Positions 1 to 8,149 of a stretch of 64,000 nucleotides of DNA are shown here, piece after piece; the first letter of the stretch is position 1; each line of letters begins with the position of its first letter. A program made the position numbers and the translations under genes. The stretch comes from Rugamonas sp045984285. GTDB taxonomy: Bacteria > Pseudomonadota > Gammaproteobacteria > Burkholderiales > Burkholderiaceae_D. The DNA is taken from positions 248,001 through 312,000 of the forward strand of contig NZ_JBJQIK030000005.1 of assembly GCF_045984285.3 (NCBI RefSeq), read 5' to 3'. Under the pieces are notes generated by a model, which was given only the letters and a program-made list of their open reading frames with translations, was not told the DNA's origin and did no database searches.

Positions 1-377
1 AGCTCCAGGTTGGACAGGCGGATCTGGTCCACATACTTCAGGTATTGCAGCGTAACCTGCGCCATCGGGATGTCGAGGATATTGAAGTTCTGCTTGCGGA
101 TCAGGTAGAGCAGCAGGTCCAGCGGGCCTTCGAAGGCGTCGAGGAAGACCTCCAGCGCATCGGGCGGGATATACAGGTCGGTCGGCATCCGCAGCAGCGG
201 TTCGCCGTACAGGCGCGCCAGTGCGGCGACTTCGGCCTCGGCCGCCGCGCTGTTTTCATCCTGGGGAGAGGCCGCCGCATCGGCAGCAGGGGAATCGGAG
301 GCCGGTACGTCATCCTGCGGCACGCTCATTGCGGCCGCATCCTCGGCTGCGCCTTCCGCGGCGTCTTCTGGCAGCAT
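1..377 (-). CDS. scpA: Segregation and condensation protein A, N-terminal part (cut by window edge)
   Basis: ScpA is the kleisin subunit that bridges SMC heads in the bacterial condensin (SMC-ScpAB) and helps chromosome segregation. The orientation puts the start at 377 and the frame runs off the window at base 1, leaving about 125 codons. The first 65 or so residues are a low-complexity Ala/Asp/Glu-rich extension. They are followed by the very typical ScpA N-terminal block FEGPLDLLLYLIRKQNFNI and then DIPMAQVTLQYLKYV, the region that contacts the SMC neck. An AGGACG ribosome-binding sequence precedes the ATG. It lies 19 bp downstream of the DUF3460 gene on the same strand, so the two are probably cotranscribed. 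The family call is firm; the C-terminal half is not visible. Confidence 0.93.
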   Translation of the reverse strand, partial: MLPEDAAEGAAEDAAAMSVPQDDVPASDSPAADAAASPQDENSAAAEAEVAALARLYGEPLLRMPTDLYIPPDALEVFLDAFEGPLDLLLYLIRKQNFNILDIPMAQVTLQYLKYVDQIRLSNLE

Positions 378-396
378 CGGGTGCCGTCCTGGCGTA

Positions 397-582
397 TCAG
401 AGCTTGGTCTGGTACACGTAAGCTTGCTGCTTGATCGCGGACTCCTTGGCGCGCGCGATCTCTTCCAGCGAGGCTGGTGCTTTGTCCCACAGCAGGGCGC
501 GGCCTTGCTGCTGGCCGGCTTCCAGCGCCGGATTCTGTTCCTTCAGCGATTTGATGAACTTGGTGTGATCCGACTCGTACAT
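397..582 (-). CDS. DUF3460 family protein
   Basis: Small protein of unknown function. The sequence MYESDHTKFIKSLKEQNP, then GRALLWDKAP and a C-terminal QQAYVYQTKL, matches the pattern I know for the betaproteobacterial DUF3460 family, which starts at the MYES methionine. A start at 609 would add nine residues (MKLFFKQHR); neither start has a strong ribosome-binding site, so the family-typical start is used here. The protein is charged and soluble-looking, with no signal peptide. It sits directly upstream of scpA on the same strand, a neighbourhood that suggests housekeeping cotranscription rather than shared function. Confidence 0.85.
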   Translation of the reverse strand: MYESDHTKFIKSLKEQNPALEAGQQQGRALLWDKAPASLEEIARAKESAIKQQAYVYQTKL

Positions 583-723
583 GCGGTGCTGCTTAAAGAA
601 GAGTTTCATATCGTGAAAAAGTGGTGAGAACCAAGGGCCTATTTTACCGCGCCGCAGCGTGCCGATGGGAATTTCTGTCTCCCGCCAGCGACGATGCGCC
701 GATTCGGTTATGCTCTGTTGCCA

Positions 724-1623
724 ATGAATTCACGACTCTCGCCCCGTACCGCTTTCCTCCTCACGCTGCCGCCTGTGCTCTGGGCGGGCAACGCCATTGT
801 GGGCCGCATGGTGCACGACATGGTGCCGCCCATCATGCTCAATTTCCTGCGCTGGGCACTGGCCTTTGTGATCCTGCTGGCGCTGGCCGGCCCGGTGTTC
901 CGGCGCGACAGCGGCTTGTGGCAGCACTGGCGCCGTTTCGCGCTGCTGGGGCTGCTTGGCATCGGCATGTATAACGCGCTGCAATATATGGCGCTGCAGA
1001 CCTCCACGCCGATCAATGTGACGCTGGTCGCGGCCGGGATGCCGGTGTGGATGATGCTCACCGGCTGGCTGTTTTTCGGCGCGGGCGTGAAGCGGCAGCA
1101 GGTCATTGGCGCCGTGCTGTCGATTGGCGGCGTGCTGGTAGTGCTGGCGCGGGGCGAGCTGGCGCACCTGCTGGAGCTGCGGCTGGTGGCGGGCGATATA
1201 TTCATGATCCTGGCCACGATTGCGTGGTCTTTATATAGCTGGCTGCTGATCCGCACGACGGAGCCGGCGGGACTGCGGGCCGACTGGGCCGGGTTCCTGC
1301 TGGCGCAGGTAGCGTTCGGCGTGCTGTGGTCGGGCGGCTTTGCGGTGGGCGAACTGGCGCTGAGCGATGCCGCCATCCACTGGAACTGGCAGCTGGGTGT
1401 GGCGCTGGTCTATGTGGCCGTAGGGCCGGCCGTGATTGCTTTCCGTTGCTGGGGCGAAGGGGTGCGCCAGGCCGGTCCGGCAATTGCCGCATTCTTCAGC
1501 AACCTGACACCGCTGTTCGCAGCCCTGATGTCGTCTTTGATCCTGGGCGAAGCGCCGCACCTCTACCATGCCGCCGCTTTCCTGCTGATTGTTGGCGGCA
1601 TCATCGTCTCCTCCCGCCGCTGA
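724..1623 (+). CDS. EamA/DMT-family transporter
   Basis: Inner-membrane protein of the drug/metabolite transporter superfamily, 299 residues, near the usual 290-300. About ten hydrophobic segments form two EamA repeats. The first repeat begins at LPPVLWAGNAIVGRMV. The second begins near GDIFMILATIAWSLYSWLLIR and ends with the family-typical FFSNLTPLFAALMSSLILGEAPHLYHAAAFLLI split by loops. Substrate cannot be predicted; members export amino acids, drugs or sugars. An in-frame ATG at 694 would add ten residues; neither start has a clear ribosome-binding site, and the 724 start gives the normal N-terminus. The stop codon is the first triplet of an inverted-repeat element (see 1622-1730). Confidence 0.88.
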   Translation: MNSRLSPRTAFLLTLPPVLWAGNAIVGRMVHDMVPPIMLNFLRWALAFVILLALAGPVFRRDSGLWQHWRRFALLGLLGIGMYNALQYMALQTSTPINVTLVAAGMPVWMMLTGWLFFGAGVKRQQVIGAVLSIGGVLVVLARGELAHLLELRLVAGDIFMILATIAWSLYSWLLIRTTEPAGLRADWAGFLLAQVAFGVLWSGGFAVGELALSDAAIHWNWQLGVALVYVAVGPAVIAFRCWGEGVRQAGPAIAAFFSNLTPLFAALMSSLILGEAPHLYHAAAFLLIVGGIIVSSRR

Positions 1624-1730
1624 GTCCGTGTCCACCCTGGGGTCAGGCACCATTGTGGACACGAGCTCAAGCGCTACACGGTCCAGGTCGTGTCCACTAA
1701 GGTGCCTGACCCCAAGGTGGACACGGACTC
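1622..1730. repeat. REP/BIME-like long hairpin element, copy A
   Basis: Arms 1622-1651 and 1701-1730 are inverted copies matching at 29 of 30 positions and carry the core TGGGGTCAGGCACC. Inside them a second inverted pair (GTGGACACGA at 1655-1664, TCGTGTCCAC at 1688-1697) makes nearly the whole 109 bp one cruciform or hairpin. The element begins inside the stop codon of the EamA gene. The same core recurs at 9155-9275, so this is a dispersed repeat. No open reading frame lies in it. Confidence 0.9.
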
Positions 1731-1802
1731 GGCCGTTAGGCGTGCGCCCAGGGGATTGTGTTTCTGCTATTGTGGATTCATTGCGTCGAAAGGGAGTTTG
1801 TT

Positions 1803-2348
1803 ATGCGTAAGCTTGTCCTTGCGGCAGGCGTGGCCGTCTTGTTTCTGACGGCTTGCGATAAGGCGCCGCCTAAACCACCGACACCCATTGCAGCAGTTGA
1901 ACAGCCGGCAGCGCAAGCGCCGGCTGTTTTATTGTCGGCGTCCGGTGTCGGGCCGGTGGTATTCGGTATGACGCTGAAAGATGCGGAGCGGGCTTTAAAT
2001 GCGAATGCGCAGCAATTGGGCGCCGCCGATCCGAATTGCAGTTCAGTGCGTTTTGAATCGATCCCGAATGTCCGCTTTATGGTGGAGAAGGGCGTTATTA
2101 CCCGCGCCGATGCGGAACAGGGCGTGCCCAATATTCTCGGCATCGATATCGGCGCCACCCCGGAGCAGGTAAAAGCCAAATTCCCCAATGTGCAAATAGG
2201 CCCGCATAAATACCTGCACAACGGCCATTACCTCACCATTCCTGGCGATGGCAATACAGCTTTTGTTCTCGAAGATAACGGCCGCAGCATTCTCAAGCTG
2301 CGCGCGGGCATGCAGCCTTCCGTCGCTTACGTTGAGGGCTGCCTTTAA
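1803..2348 (+). CDS. Putative lipoprotein of unknown function
   Basis: 181-residue protein. It starts MRKLVLAAGVAVLFLTAC, a short basic N-region, a hydrophobic core and the lipobox LTAC, so it should be lipidated on Cys and anchored in an envelope membrane. A Pro/Ala-rich linker follows. The mature domain has two similar segments, GVGPVVFGMTLKDAERAL and LGIDIGATPEQVKAKFPN, which look like a duplicated small alpha/beta module; two further cysteines (NCSS and the C-terminal GCL) could form a disulfide. The start at 1803 is preceded by GGGAG; an upstream in-frame start would bury the signal peptide. I do not recognise a named family. It stands alone between repeat element A and a convergent GNAT gene. 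Confidence 0.8.
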   Translation: MRKLVLAAGVAVLFLTACDKAPPKPPTPIAAVEQPAAQAPAVLLSASGVGPVVFGMTLKDAERALNANAQQLGAADPNCSSVRFESIPNVRFMVEKGVITRADAEQGVPNILGIDIGATPEQVKAKFPNVQIGPHKYLHNGHYLTIPGDGNTAFVLEDNGRSILKLRAGMQPSVAYVEGCL

Positions 2349-2383
2349 GCCAGCTTCTGGCGCGATCGCGTCAGAAGCTGGCT
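2348..2383. terminator. Hairpin between convergent genes
   Basis: A perfect 12-bp stem (AGCCAGCTTCTG at 2348-2359, its complement at 2372-2383) follows the lipoprotein stop directly. No T-run follows on the plus strand; a seven-base A/T tract at 2394-2400 lies on the side of the convergent GNAT gene. It probably ends or protects both transcripts. Confidence 0.6.
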
Positions 2384-2400
2384 CGGCGAGGGCAAAAAAA

Positions 2401-2880
2401 TCAGCCGCGCAGCAGGCGGCGCATCACCAGGGGCGCGGGTTCCAGCGGGTTGGCGTGGGTGTACTCAAGCTCGGGAGCAAGTTCGAATTCGAAGGCGGAG
2501 TAGAAGTCGATCAGGCGCGGCTGGTCGGCCCGCACCGCAAGGCGCAGCTCTTCCACATCGCAGGTGAGGCTGTGGTGAATCACGGCTTCCAGTAAATGCT
2601 GGGATAAATTACTACCCCTGTATTCGGCAATAACGCCCATGCGGAGTATTTCCCAGATCTGCTGTTCCGAATCAAGGGGCAGCCAGCGTACAGAGCCTAC
2701 CGGAATATCATCGGCCAATAAAACAAAACCGCCGCCGTTGCGCAAATCATCTGCGCAGCGGACGGCGGTTTCACGGTGGCCACTGGAGGTAACGGCCACT
2801 TTATTGGACCATGCAGCGCGGGTTAAATCGGCCAGTAATTGAGCATCTTCGCTGGTCGCTTCCCGCACTACGATATTCAT
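2401..2880 (-). CDS. GNAT-family N-acetyltransferase
   Basis: 159-residue acetyl-CoA-dependent acyltransferase. The N-terminus MNIVVREATSEDAQLLADLTR is the usual GNAT beta1-alpha1 element (given here only as a fold cue). Mid-protein ILRMGVIAEYRGSNLSQHLLEAV is the acetyl-CoA-binding motif A, although the normal Q/R-x-x-G-x-G/A appears as RGSNLS, a relaxed version. The C-terminal PRLIDFYSAFEF corresponds to the common Y-x-x-x-GF element. Substrate unknown. It lies 10 bp downstream of metG on the same strand start-to-stop order reversed: metG ends at 2891, so the GNAT start at 2880 follows it closely and both could share a transcript. Confidence 0.85.
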   Translation of the reverse strand: MNIVVREATSEDAQLLADLTRAAWSNKVAVTSSGHRETAVRCADDLRNGGGFVLLADDIPVGSVRWLPLDSEQQIWEILRMGVIAEYRGSNLSQHLLEAVIHHSLTCDVEELRLAVRADQPRLIDFYSAFEFELAPELEYTHANPLEPAPLVMRRLLRG

Positions 2881-2890
2881 ATGCAGGCCT

Positions 2891-5023
2891 TTAACGGATT
2901 CGCATGCCCGGTTCAGCGCCCGGCCACGGATTCAGAATATAAATGCCCGGATTGGCTTTTTCGTCGGCTGCCGAAGCGGCCAATACCATGCCTTCCGAGA
3001 CGCCGAACTTCATCTTGCGCGGCGCCAGGTTGGCCACCAGCACCGTCAGCCTGCCGACCAGGTCTTCCGGCTTGTACATCGATTTGATGCCGGAGAAGAC
3101 GTTACGGTGGCGGCCTTCGCCCACGTCCAGTGTGAGGCGCAGCAGCTTGTCCGAGCCTTCCACGTGCTCGCAGTTGACGATTCTGGCGATGCGCAGGTCG
3201 ATCTTCACGAAATCGTCGATCTTGATTTCGGGCGCCAGTTCCTCGATGCCGGCGGCCGCAGGAGCTTCCACGGCAGCCGGGGCAGTTTTCGCTGCGGCAG
3301 CCTGCTGCGAAGGGGCATCGAACAGATCTTCGATCATCTTGGCGTCAACGCGCGTCATCAGGTGCGAATAGGCGCAGATCGTGCGGCCCAGCATCGTGTT
3401 ATACACCGCGCCGGTGGACAGCTCGGTATCGGCCCACACCAGCTGGTCGTCGTTCAGGAAGTTCTTCACCTGGCCGGCCACACCTGGCAGCACCGGCGAC
3501 AGCAGGATGGTCAGCTGGCGGAACAGGATCAGGGCGGTGGTGCAGACATCATGCAGTTCGGCGGTCTTTTCCGCATCCTTGGCCAGCACCCACGGCTTGT
3601 TCTCGTCCACGTACTGGTTGGTGACGTCGGCGATCTCCATGATCTCGCGCAGCGCCTTGCCGAACTCACGGTTCTCGAAGTTGGCGGCGATCGACAGCTG
3701 GCGCTCGGCGCCGTCCGCGTTCAGCAGCGCGCGCTTGATCCATTCCTGTGCCGTCGGCGACAGTTCGGAGGCCAGCTTGCCGTCGAATTTCTTGGCGATG
3801 AAGCCTGCGCAGCGGCTGGCGATGTTCACGTATTTGCCGATCAGGTCCGAATTCACGCGCGCCACAAAGTCTTCGCCGGTGAAGTCCAGGTCTTCCACCT
3901 TGGAGTTCAGCTTGAAGGCGATGTAGTAGCGCAGCCATTCCGGATTCATGCCCAGGTTCAGGTAGCGCAGCGGCGAAATGCCGGTGCCGCGCGACTTGGA
4001 CATCTTCTCGTTGTTCACGGTGAGGTGGCCGTGCACGTTCACTTTCAGCTTGTCGATCACCGGATGGCCGGAGAAGTTCAGCATCGCAGGCCAGAACAGC
4101 AGGTGGAAGGAGACGATGTCCTTGCCGATGAAGTGCACCTGCTCGGTGCCCGGATCGCGCAGCAGGGCGTCGTAATCCATGCCGGTTTTGGCGCAGTAGT
4201 TCTTCAGCGAGGCCAGGTAGCCTACCGGCGCGTCCAGCCACACGTAGAAGAATTTGCCCGGCGCGTCCGGAATCGGGATGCCGAAGTAGGGCGCATCGCG
4301 CGAAATATCCCAGTCGGCCAGCTTTTCGCCGGCTTCGCCCAGCCATTCGCTGACTTTGTTGACCATTTCCGGCTGCAGGCGGCCCGGCGTGTTCAGCCAG
4401 TCGCGCAGGAACTCGAAGCAGCGCGGGTCCGACAGCTTGAAGAAGTACTGTTCCGAAGGCTTCAGCACCGGCGTGGCGTTGGTGAACACCGAATACGGGT
4501 TCACCAGGTCGGTCGGCTGGTAGGCCGCGCCGCACACTTCGCAGTTGTCGCCGTACTGGTCCTTGGCGCCGCATTTCGGGCATTCGCCCTTGATGTTACG
4601 GTCGGCCAGGAACATGCCTTTCACCGGGTCGAAGAAGCGGTCCACGGTCTTGGTCTGGATCAGGCCATTGTCGCGCAGCTTGCGGTAGATGCCCTGGGAC
4701 AGCTCCACGTTTTCCGGCGAATCGGTCGAATACCAGTTGTCGAAGGCGATGTGGAAGCCGTCCAGGTACTGGGCGCGGCCGGCGGCGATCTTGGCCACGA
4801 ATTCCTGCGGCGTGATGCCTTCTTTTTCAGCAGCGATCATGATCGGGGTGCCGTGCGTGTCGTCGGCGCCCACGAAGTGGACTTCGCGCAGGCCGGCGCC
4901 TTCGCGCTGCATTCGCTGGAAACGGACCCAGATGTCGGCCTGGATGTACTCCATCATGTGGCCGATGTGGAAGGCAGCGTTTGCGTAAGGCAGGGCGGTG
5001 GTGACGAACAGCTTGCGAGTCAT
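2891..5023 (-). CDS. metG: Methionine--tRNA ligase
   Basis: Class I aminoacyl-tRNA synthetase that charges tRNA-Met and initiator tRNA-fMet (an initiator tRNA gene lies at 27747). The 710 residues contain the HIGH signature at 19-22 (AAFHIGHMMEY), a knuckle with CPKC and CEVC pairs that bind zinc, and the KMSKS loop in NNEKMSKSRGTG. The anticodon-binding helical domain follows. After an Ala/Pro-rich linker, the C-terminal 110 residues (from IDDFVKIDLRIARIVNCEH) form the Trbp111-type tRNA-binding and dimerisation domain, so this is the long dimeric form. It is divergent from apbC across a 112-bp intergenic region. Confidence 0.98.
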   Translation of the reverse strand: MTRKLFVTTALPYANAAFHIGHMMEYIQADIWVRFQRMQREGAGLREVHFVGADDTHGTPIMIAAEKEGITPQEFVAKIAAGRAQYLDGFHIAFDNWYSTDSPENVELSQGIYRKLRDNGLIQTKTVDRFFDPVKGMFLADRNIKGECPKCGAKDQYGDNCEVCGAAYQPTDLVNPYSVFTNATPVLKPSEQYFFKLSDPRCFEFLRDWLNTPGRLQPEMVNKVSEWLGEAGEKLADWDISRDAPYFGIPIPDAPGKFFYVWLDAPVGYLASLKNYCAKTGMDYDALLRDPGTEQVHFIGKDIVSFHLLFWPAMLNFSGHPVIDKLKVNVHGHLTVNNEKMSKSRGTGISPLRYLNLGMNPEWLRYYIAFKLNSKVEDLDFTGEDFVARVNSDLIGKYVNIASRCAGFIAKKFDGKLASELSPTAQEWIKRALLNADGAERQLSIAANFENREFGKALREIMEIADVTNQYVDENKPWVLAKDAEKTAELHDVCTTALILFRQLTILLSPVLPGVAGQVKNFLNDDQLVWADTELSTGAVYNTMLGRTICAYSHLMTRVDAKMIEDLFDAPSQQAAAAKTAPAAVEAPAAAGIEELAPEIKIDDFVKIDLRIARIVNCEHVEGSDKLLRLTLDVGEGRHRNVFSGIKSMYKPEDLVGRLTVLVANLAPRKMKFGVSEGMVLAASAADEKANPGIYILNPWPGAEPGMRIR

Positions 5024-5135
5024 AGTGATTGATGCGCTGGTTAAGTGGTCAAAACAAGCATTTTACCAGCGGATGCGGTGGGTGCGCATTCTGCCGGTTT
5101 TGCGCTAGACTGCGGCATCGCACACGGAGAACACT

Positions 5136-6224
5136 ATGAGCACCACGGCAGAAGATGTGAAAGCAGCGTTATCGAAGGTGATTGACCCTAACACGGGCAA
5201 GGATTTCGTCAGCACCAAGTCGGTGCGCAACCTGAAAGTTGAAGGCGGCGACATTTCGCTGGACATTGAACTGGGCTATCCGGCCCGCAGCCAGATCGAC
5301 GCGCTGCGCAGCGCCGTGCTGGCCGCCCTGCAGCCGCTGGCGGGCGGCGGCAAGATCCATCTCAACGTTTACAGCAAGATCATTTCGCACACGGTGCAGC
5401 GCGGCCTGAAGCCCCTGCCCAATGTGAAGAATATTATTGCGGTTGCTTCCGGCAAGGGCGGCGTGGGCAAATCCACCACGGCGGTCAACCTGGCGCTGGC
5501 GCTGGCGGCCGAAGGCGCGAACGTCGGCATCCTGGATGCGGATATCTACGGGCCGTCGCAGCCGATGATGCTGGGCGTGAGCGGCCGCCCGATGTCGAAT
5601 GACGGCAAGACCATGGAACCGATGGAAGGCCACGGCATCCAGGTGTCCTCGATCGGCTTCCTGATCGACCCGGACGAGCCGATGGTGTGGCGCGGCCCGA
5701 TGGTCACGCAGGCCTTGCAGCAGCTGCTGGACCAGACCAACTGGCGCGATGTGGATTACCTGATCGTCGATATGCCGCCGGGCACCGGCGATATCCAGCT
5801 CACGCTGTCGCAGAAGGTGCCTGTTACCGGCGCCGTGATCGTGACCACGCCGCAGGATATCGCGCTGCTGGATGCCCGCAAGGGCTTCAAGATGTTCGAA
5901 AAGGTCGGCATTCCTATCCTGGGCGTGGTGGAGAACATGAGCACCCATATCTGCTCGAACTGTGGCCATACCGAAGAGATCTTCGGCGCGGGCGGCGGCG
6001 AGAAGATGTGCGCCGACTTCGGCACCACGCTGCTGGGCAAGCTGCCGCTGAAGATGGCGATCCGCGAACAGACCGATTCCGGCAAGCCGACCGTGGTGGC
6101 CGATCCGGACGGCGCAGTGACTGCGATCTACAAGGATATCGCGCGCAAGGTTGCCATCAGCGTGGCCGAAAAAGCGAAGGACATGAGCAGCAAGTTCCCG
6201 AGCATCGTCATCAAGCACGATTAA
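5136..6224 (+). CDS. apbC: Iron-sulfur cluster carrier protein ApbC/Mrp
   Basis: Cytosolic P-loop ATPase that carries [4Fe-4S] clusters to apoproteins. Residues 1-90 form a MIP18/DUF59 domain. The deviant Walker A SGKGGVGKST is at about 105-114, followed by the DADIYGPSQP switch region and the VDMPPGTGD Walker B. The cluster-binding pair C273-x2-C276 (CSNC) is present. Length (362) is normal. An ACGGAG ribosome-binding site precedes the ATG. It is divergent from metG, and its stop codon overlaps the stop of the convergent regulator gene by 2-3 bases. Confidence 0.97.
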   Translation: MSTTAEDVKAALSKVIDPNTGKDFVSTKSVRNLKVEGGDISLDIELGYPARSQIDALRSAVLAALQPLAGGGKIHLNVYSKIISHTVQRGLKPLPNVKNIIAVASGKGGVGKSTTAVNLALALAAEGANVGILDADIYGPSQPMMLGVSGRPMSNDGKTMEPMEGHGIQVSSIGFLIDPDEPMVWRGPMVTQALQQLLDQTNWRDVDYLIVDMPPGTGDIQLTLSQKVPVTGAVIVTTPQDIALLDARKGFKMFEKVGIPILGVVENMSTHICSNCGHTEEIFGAGGGEKMCADFGTTLLGKLPLKMAIREQTDSGKPTVVADPDGAVTAIYKDIARKVAISVAEKAKDMSSKFPSIVIKHD

Positions 6225-6541
6225 GCCGTCGTATTGCGACCGTGCTGCAGCCGTTGCCACGGCTGCAGCACGCGCCGCAAAGGCTCGGTGACGGTGGCCT
6301 CCACCGCCGCATCGAGCAGGCCGCGCCGCTTCAGGCGGCGTAACGCAATCTGCACGGCCGATTTGGACAGTCCCGTCTCGGTGGCGATGGTCTGCAGGCT
6401 GGCCGACACCGTGTCGCGCTTCGCGCGGTTCGCCTTCCCCAGTAAATACAGATAGACGACGAAAGCTGCAGGACTGCGGTCATGCCCCACGAGGTCGGGC
6501 ATCAGCACGTTCAGCACATAGGGATCGAAATGGTCGTTCAT
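6221..6541 (-). CDS. Small winged-helix transcriptional regulator
   Basis: 106-residue protein starting MNDHFDPYVLNVLMPDLVG. The centre (SLQTIATETGLSKSAVQIALRRLKRRGLL) is a clear winged helix-turn-helix with recognition helix SKSAVQIALRRLKR, of the MarR/GntR/Rrf2-like general type. No ligand domain is present, so it may act as a simple DNA-binding switch. A longer reading from 6811 runs through the divergent VOC gene and lacks similarity to anything, so the start at 6541 is chosen. It is divergent from the VOC gene at 6626 with an 84-bp gap, so that gene is its likely target. Its last codons carry a 14-bp hairpin (6241-6272). Confidence 0.78.
   Translation of the reverse strand: MNDHFDPYVLNVLMPDLVGHDRSPAAFVVYLYLLGKANRAKRDTVSASLQTIATETGLSKSAVQIALRRLKRRGLLDAAVEATVTEPLRRVLQPWQRLQHGRNTTA
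6241..6272. terminator. Perfect 14-bp hairpin beyond apbC, inside the convergent gene
   Basis: CGTGCTGCAGCCGT at 6241-6254 pairs perfectly with 6259-6272 across a TGCC loop, 16 bp after the apbC stop. There is no T-run. It lies within the C-terminal codons of the minus-strand regulator and may stop or stabilise the apbC mRNA. Confidence 0.5.
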
Positions 6542-6625
6542 GGTAATAAATACTATAGCACCAATTACCACGTGGGCCGGCGCAGCGGCGCTAGAATGGC
6601 TGCCATCGGAATATGAGGAGACATC

Positions 6626-6991
6626 ATGATCACCATGGTCAAATTCGTTGGCATTCCCGTCAGCGACCAGGATCGCGCGCTGCGCTTCTACCACGAGCAG
6701 CTGGGCTTTGAAATCGCCACCGACCAGCCGATGGGCCCCGGCCAGCGCTGGATCGAACTGCGCATCGCGCATTCGCAAACCCGCGTGGTGCTGTTCACGC
6801 CGGATGGCCACGAAGACCGCATCGGCACCTTCTTCAACGGCTCGCTGGCCTGCGACAACGTGGAAGCCACGTACCGCCAGCTGAGCGCACGCGGCGTGGA
6901 GTTTGTCGAGCCGCCGACCAGCCAGCCCTGGGGCACTTTCGCCAAGTTCCGCGACCCGGACGGCAATACGTTTGTGCTCTCGTCGAGCTAA
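6626..6991 (+). CDS. VOC-family (glyoxalase/dioxygenase-like) protein
   Basis: 121-residue single vicinal-oxygen-chelate module pair: the start MVKFVGIPVSDQDRALRFYHEQLGFEI and the end FAKFRDPDGNTFVLSS are the standard beta-alpha-beta-beta-beta landmarks. The metal ligands of classical glyoxalase I are not obvious: there is no early His in the first strand and the last strand has FVL in place of a Glu-bearing triplet. It may therefore be a binding or resistance-type VOC protein and not a glyoxalase. A GAGGAG ribosome-binding site precedes ATG 6626. It is divergent from the winged-helix gene, which probably regulates it. Confidence 0.88.
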   Translation: MITMVKFVGIPVSDQDRALRFYHEQLGFEIATDQPMGPGQRWIELRIAHSQTRVVLFTPDGHEDRIGTFFNGSLACDNVEATYRQLSARGVEFVEPPTSQPWGTFAKFRDPDGNTFVLSSS

Positions 6992-7031
6992 TGCATAATG
7001 GGTGCCGCCTTAATGCACAGGAGACGACACC

Positions 7032-8063
7032 TTGAAAACAGCAGTATTGATGATAGCGCTGGCGGCCTCGCCGGCCATGGCCGAATCGTGGCAGCCGCAG
7101 TCCAGCGGCATCGACAGCGAGTTGCGCGGCCTGTCGGTCGTGAGCGAGAGCGTGGCCTGGGCCAGCGGCGCCAAGGGACGCGTGCTGCGCACGGTCGACG
7201 GCAAGACGTGGAAAGCGATGACGGTGCCCGGCGCCGAGAAGCTCGACTTCCGTGACATCCACGCCGTGGACGCAAATACCGCCGTCATCATGAGCGCGGG
7301 GCCGGGCGATGCATCGCGCATCTACCGCACCACGGACGGCGGCGAAACGTGGAAACTTGCCCTTACCAATCCTGATCCTGCCGGGTTCTGGGATGCGATT
7401 GCGTTCTGGGATTCGCGCAACGGCATCATGTTCGGCGACGCGGTAAACGGCGCCTTCCAGGTGCTCGTCACGGCCGACGGCGGCGCAAGCTGGCAGCCGG
7501 TGAGCGATCCGGGCCTGGCCGCGCTGGCGAATGAAGGCGCGTTTGCGGCAAGCGGCACCTGCCTTACCGTCTCCGGCAACAACGATGCATGGTTCGCCAC
7601 GGGCGGCGCCGCCAATGCGCGTGTTTTCCATTCCGCTGACCGCGGCCGCACCTGGCGCGTGAGCACCGCGCCGATTCCTGCCGGGGCGCCGGCGCGGGGC
7701 ATCTTCTCGGTCGGCTTCCGCGACGGCCGCCACGGCATTGCGGCGGGCGGCGACTACAAGGAAACGGCGCTGGCCGAGGTGAATGGCGCGCGCACGGAAG
7801 ACGGCGGCGCCACATGGAGCGCCGCGCCAATCCTGCCGGCGGGGTATATGTCGGTGGTGGTGCCGGTCAAAGGCACCGTGCAAAGCTATGTGGCCGCAGG
7901 ACTGGCCGGTTCCGGCTACAGCAACGATGACGGCAAAAGCTGGACGGTGCTGGACCGCACGCCGATGAACACCGTCGGCTTCGCGTCACCGTCGGTGGGC
8001 TGGGCGGTGGGGCCGAAGGGGCTGCTGATGAAGTACGCCGGCCCGGTGTTGGGCAAGAAGTAG
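7032..8063 (+). CDS. Exported YCF48/BNR-repeat beta-propeller protein
   Basis: 343-residue protein with an N-terminal signal peptide (MKTAVLMIALAASPAMA, cleavage after AMA). The mature part has repeated blades of the form RTVDGKTWK, RTTDGGETWK, VTADGGASWQ, HSADRGRTWR, RTEDGGATWS and SNDDGKSWT, the Asp-box motif (S/T-x-D-x-G-x-T/S-W) of sialidase/YCF48-type propellers. Such proteins are often called oxidoreductase-like or photosystem-stability-factor-like; in a non-phototroph the function is unknown, probably a periplasmic binding or assembly scaffold. It begins 40 bp after the VOC gene and may share its transcript. Confidence 0.83.
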   Translation: MKTAVLMIALAASPAMAESWQPQSSGIDSELRGLSVVSESVAWASGAKGRVLRTVDGKTWKAMTVPGAEKLDFRDIHAVDANTAVIMSAGPGDASRIYRTTDGGETWKLALTNPDPAGFWDAIAFWDSRNGIMFGDAVNGAFQVLVTADGGASWQPVSDPGLAALANEGAFAASGTCLTVSGNNDAWFATGGAANARVFHSADRGRTWRVSTAPIPAGAPARGIFSVGFRDGRHGIAAGGDYKETALAEVNGARTEDGGATWSAAPILPAGYMSVVVPVKGTVQSYVAAGLAGSGYSNDDGKSWTVLDRTPMNTVGFASPSVGWAVGPKGLLMKYAGPVLGKK

Positions 8064-8149
8064 GGCGCATCCATACTTCGGCCACGGCCGAATTGTTGAA
8101 TGGTGTCGCGCGTTAGCATGGGCTTTTCCACTGCCGGGGCGCCGACACC

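Noticed and set aside
3107..5032. 641-codon open frame antisense to metG
   Set aside because: It is the His/Val/Gln-rich mirror of metG codons, common in high-GC genomes; it lacks any domain.
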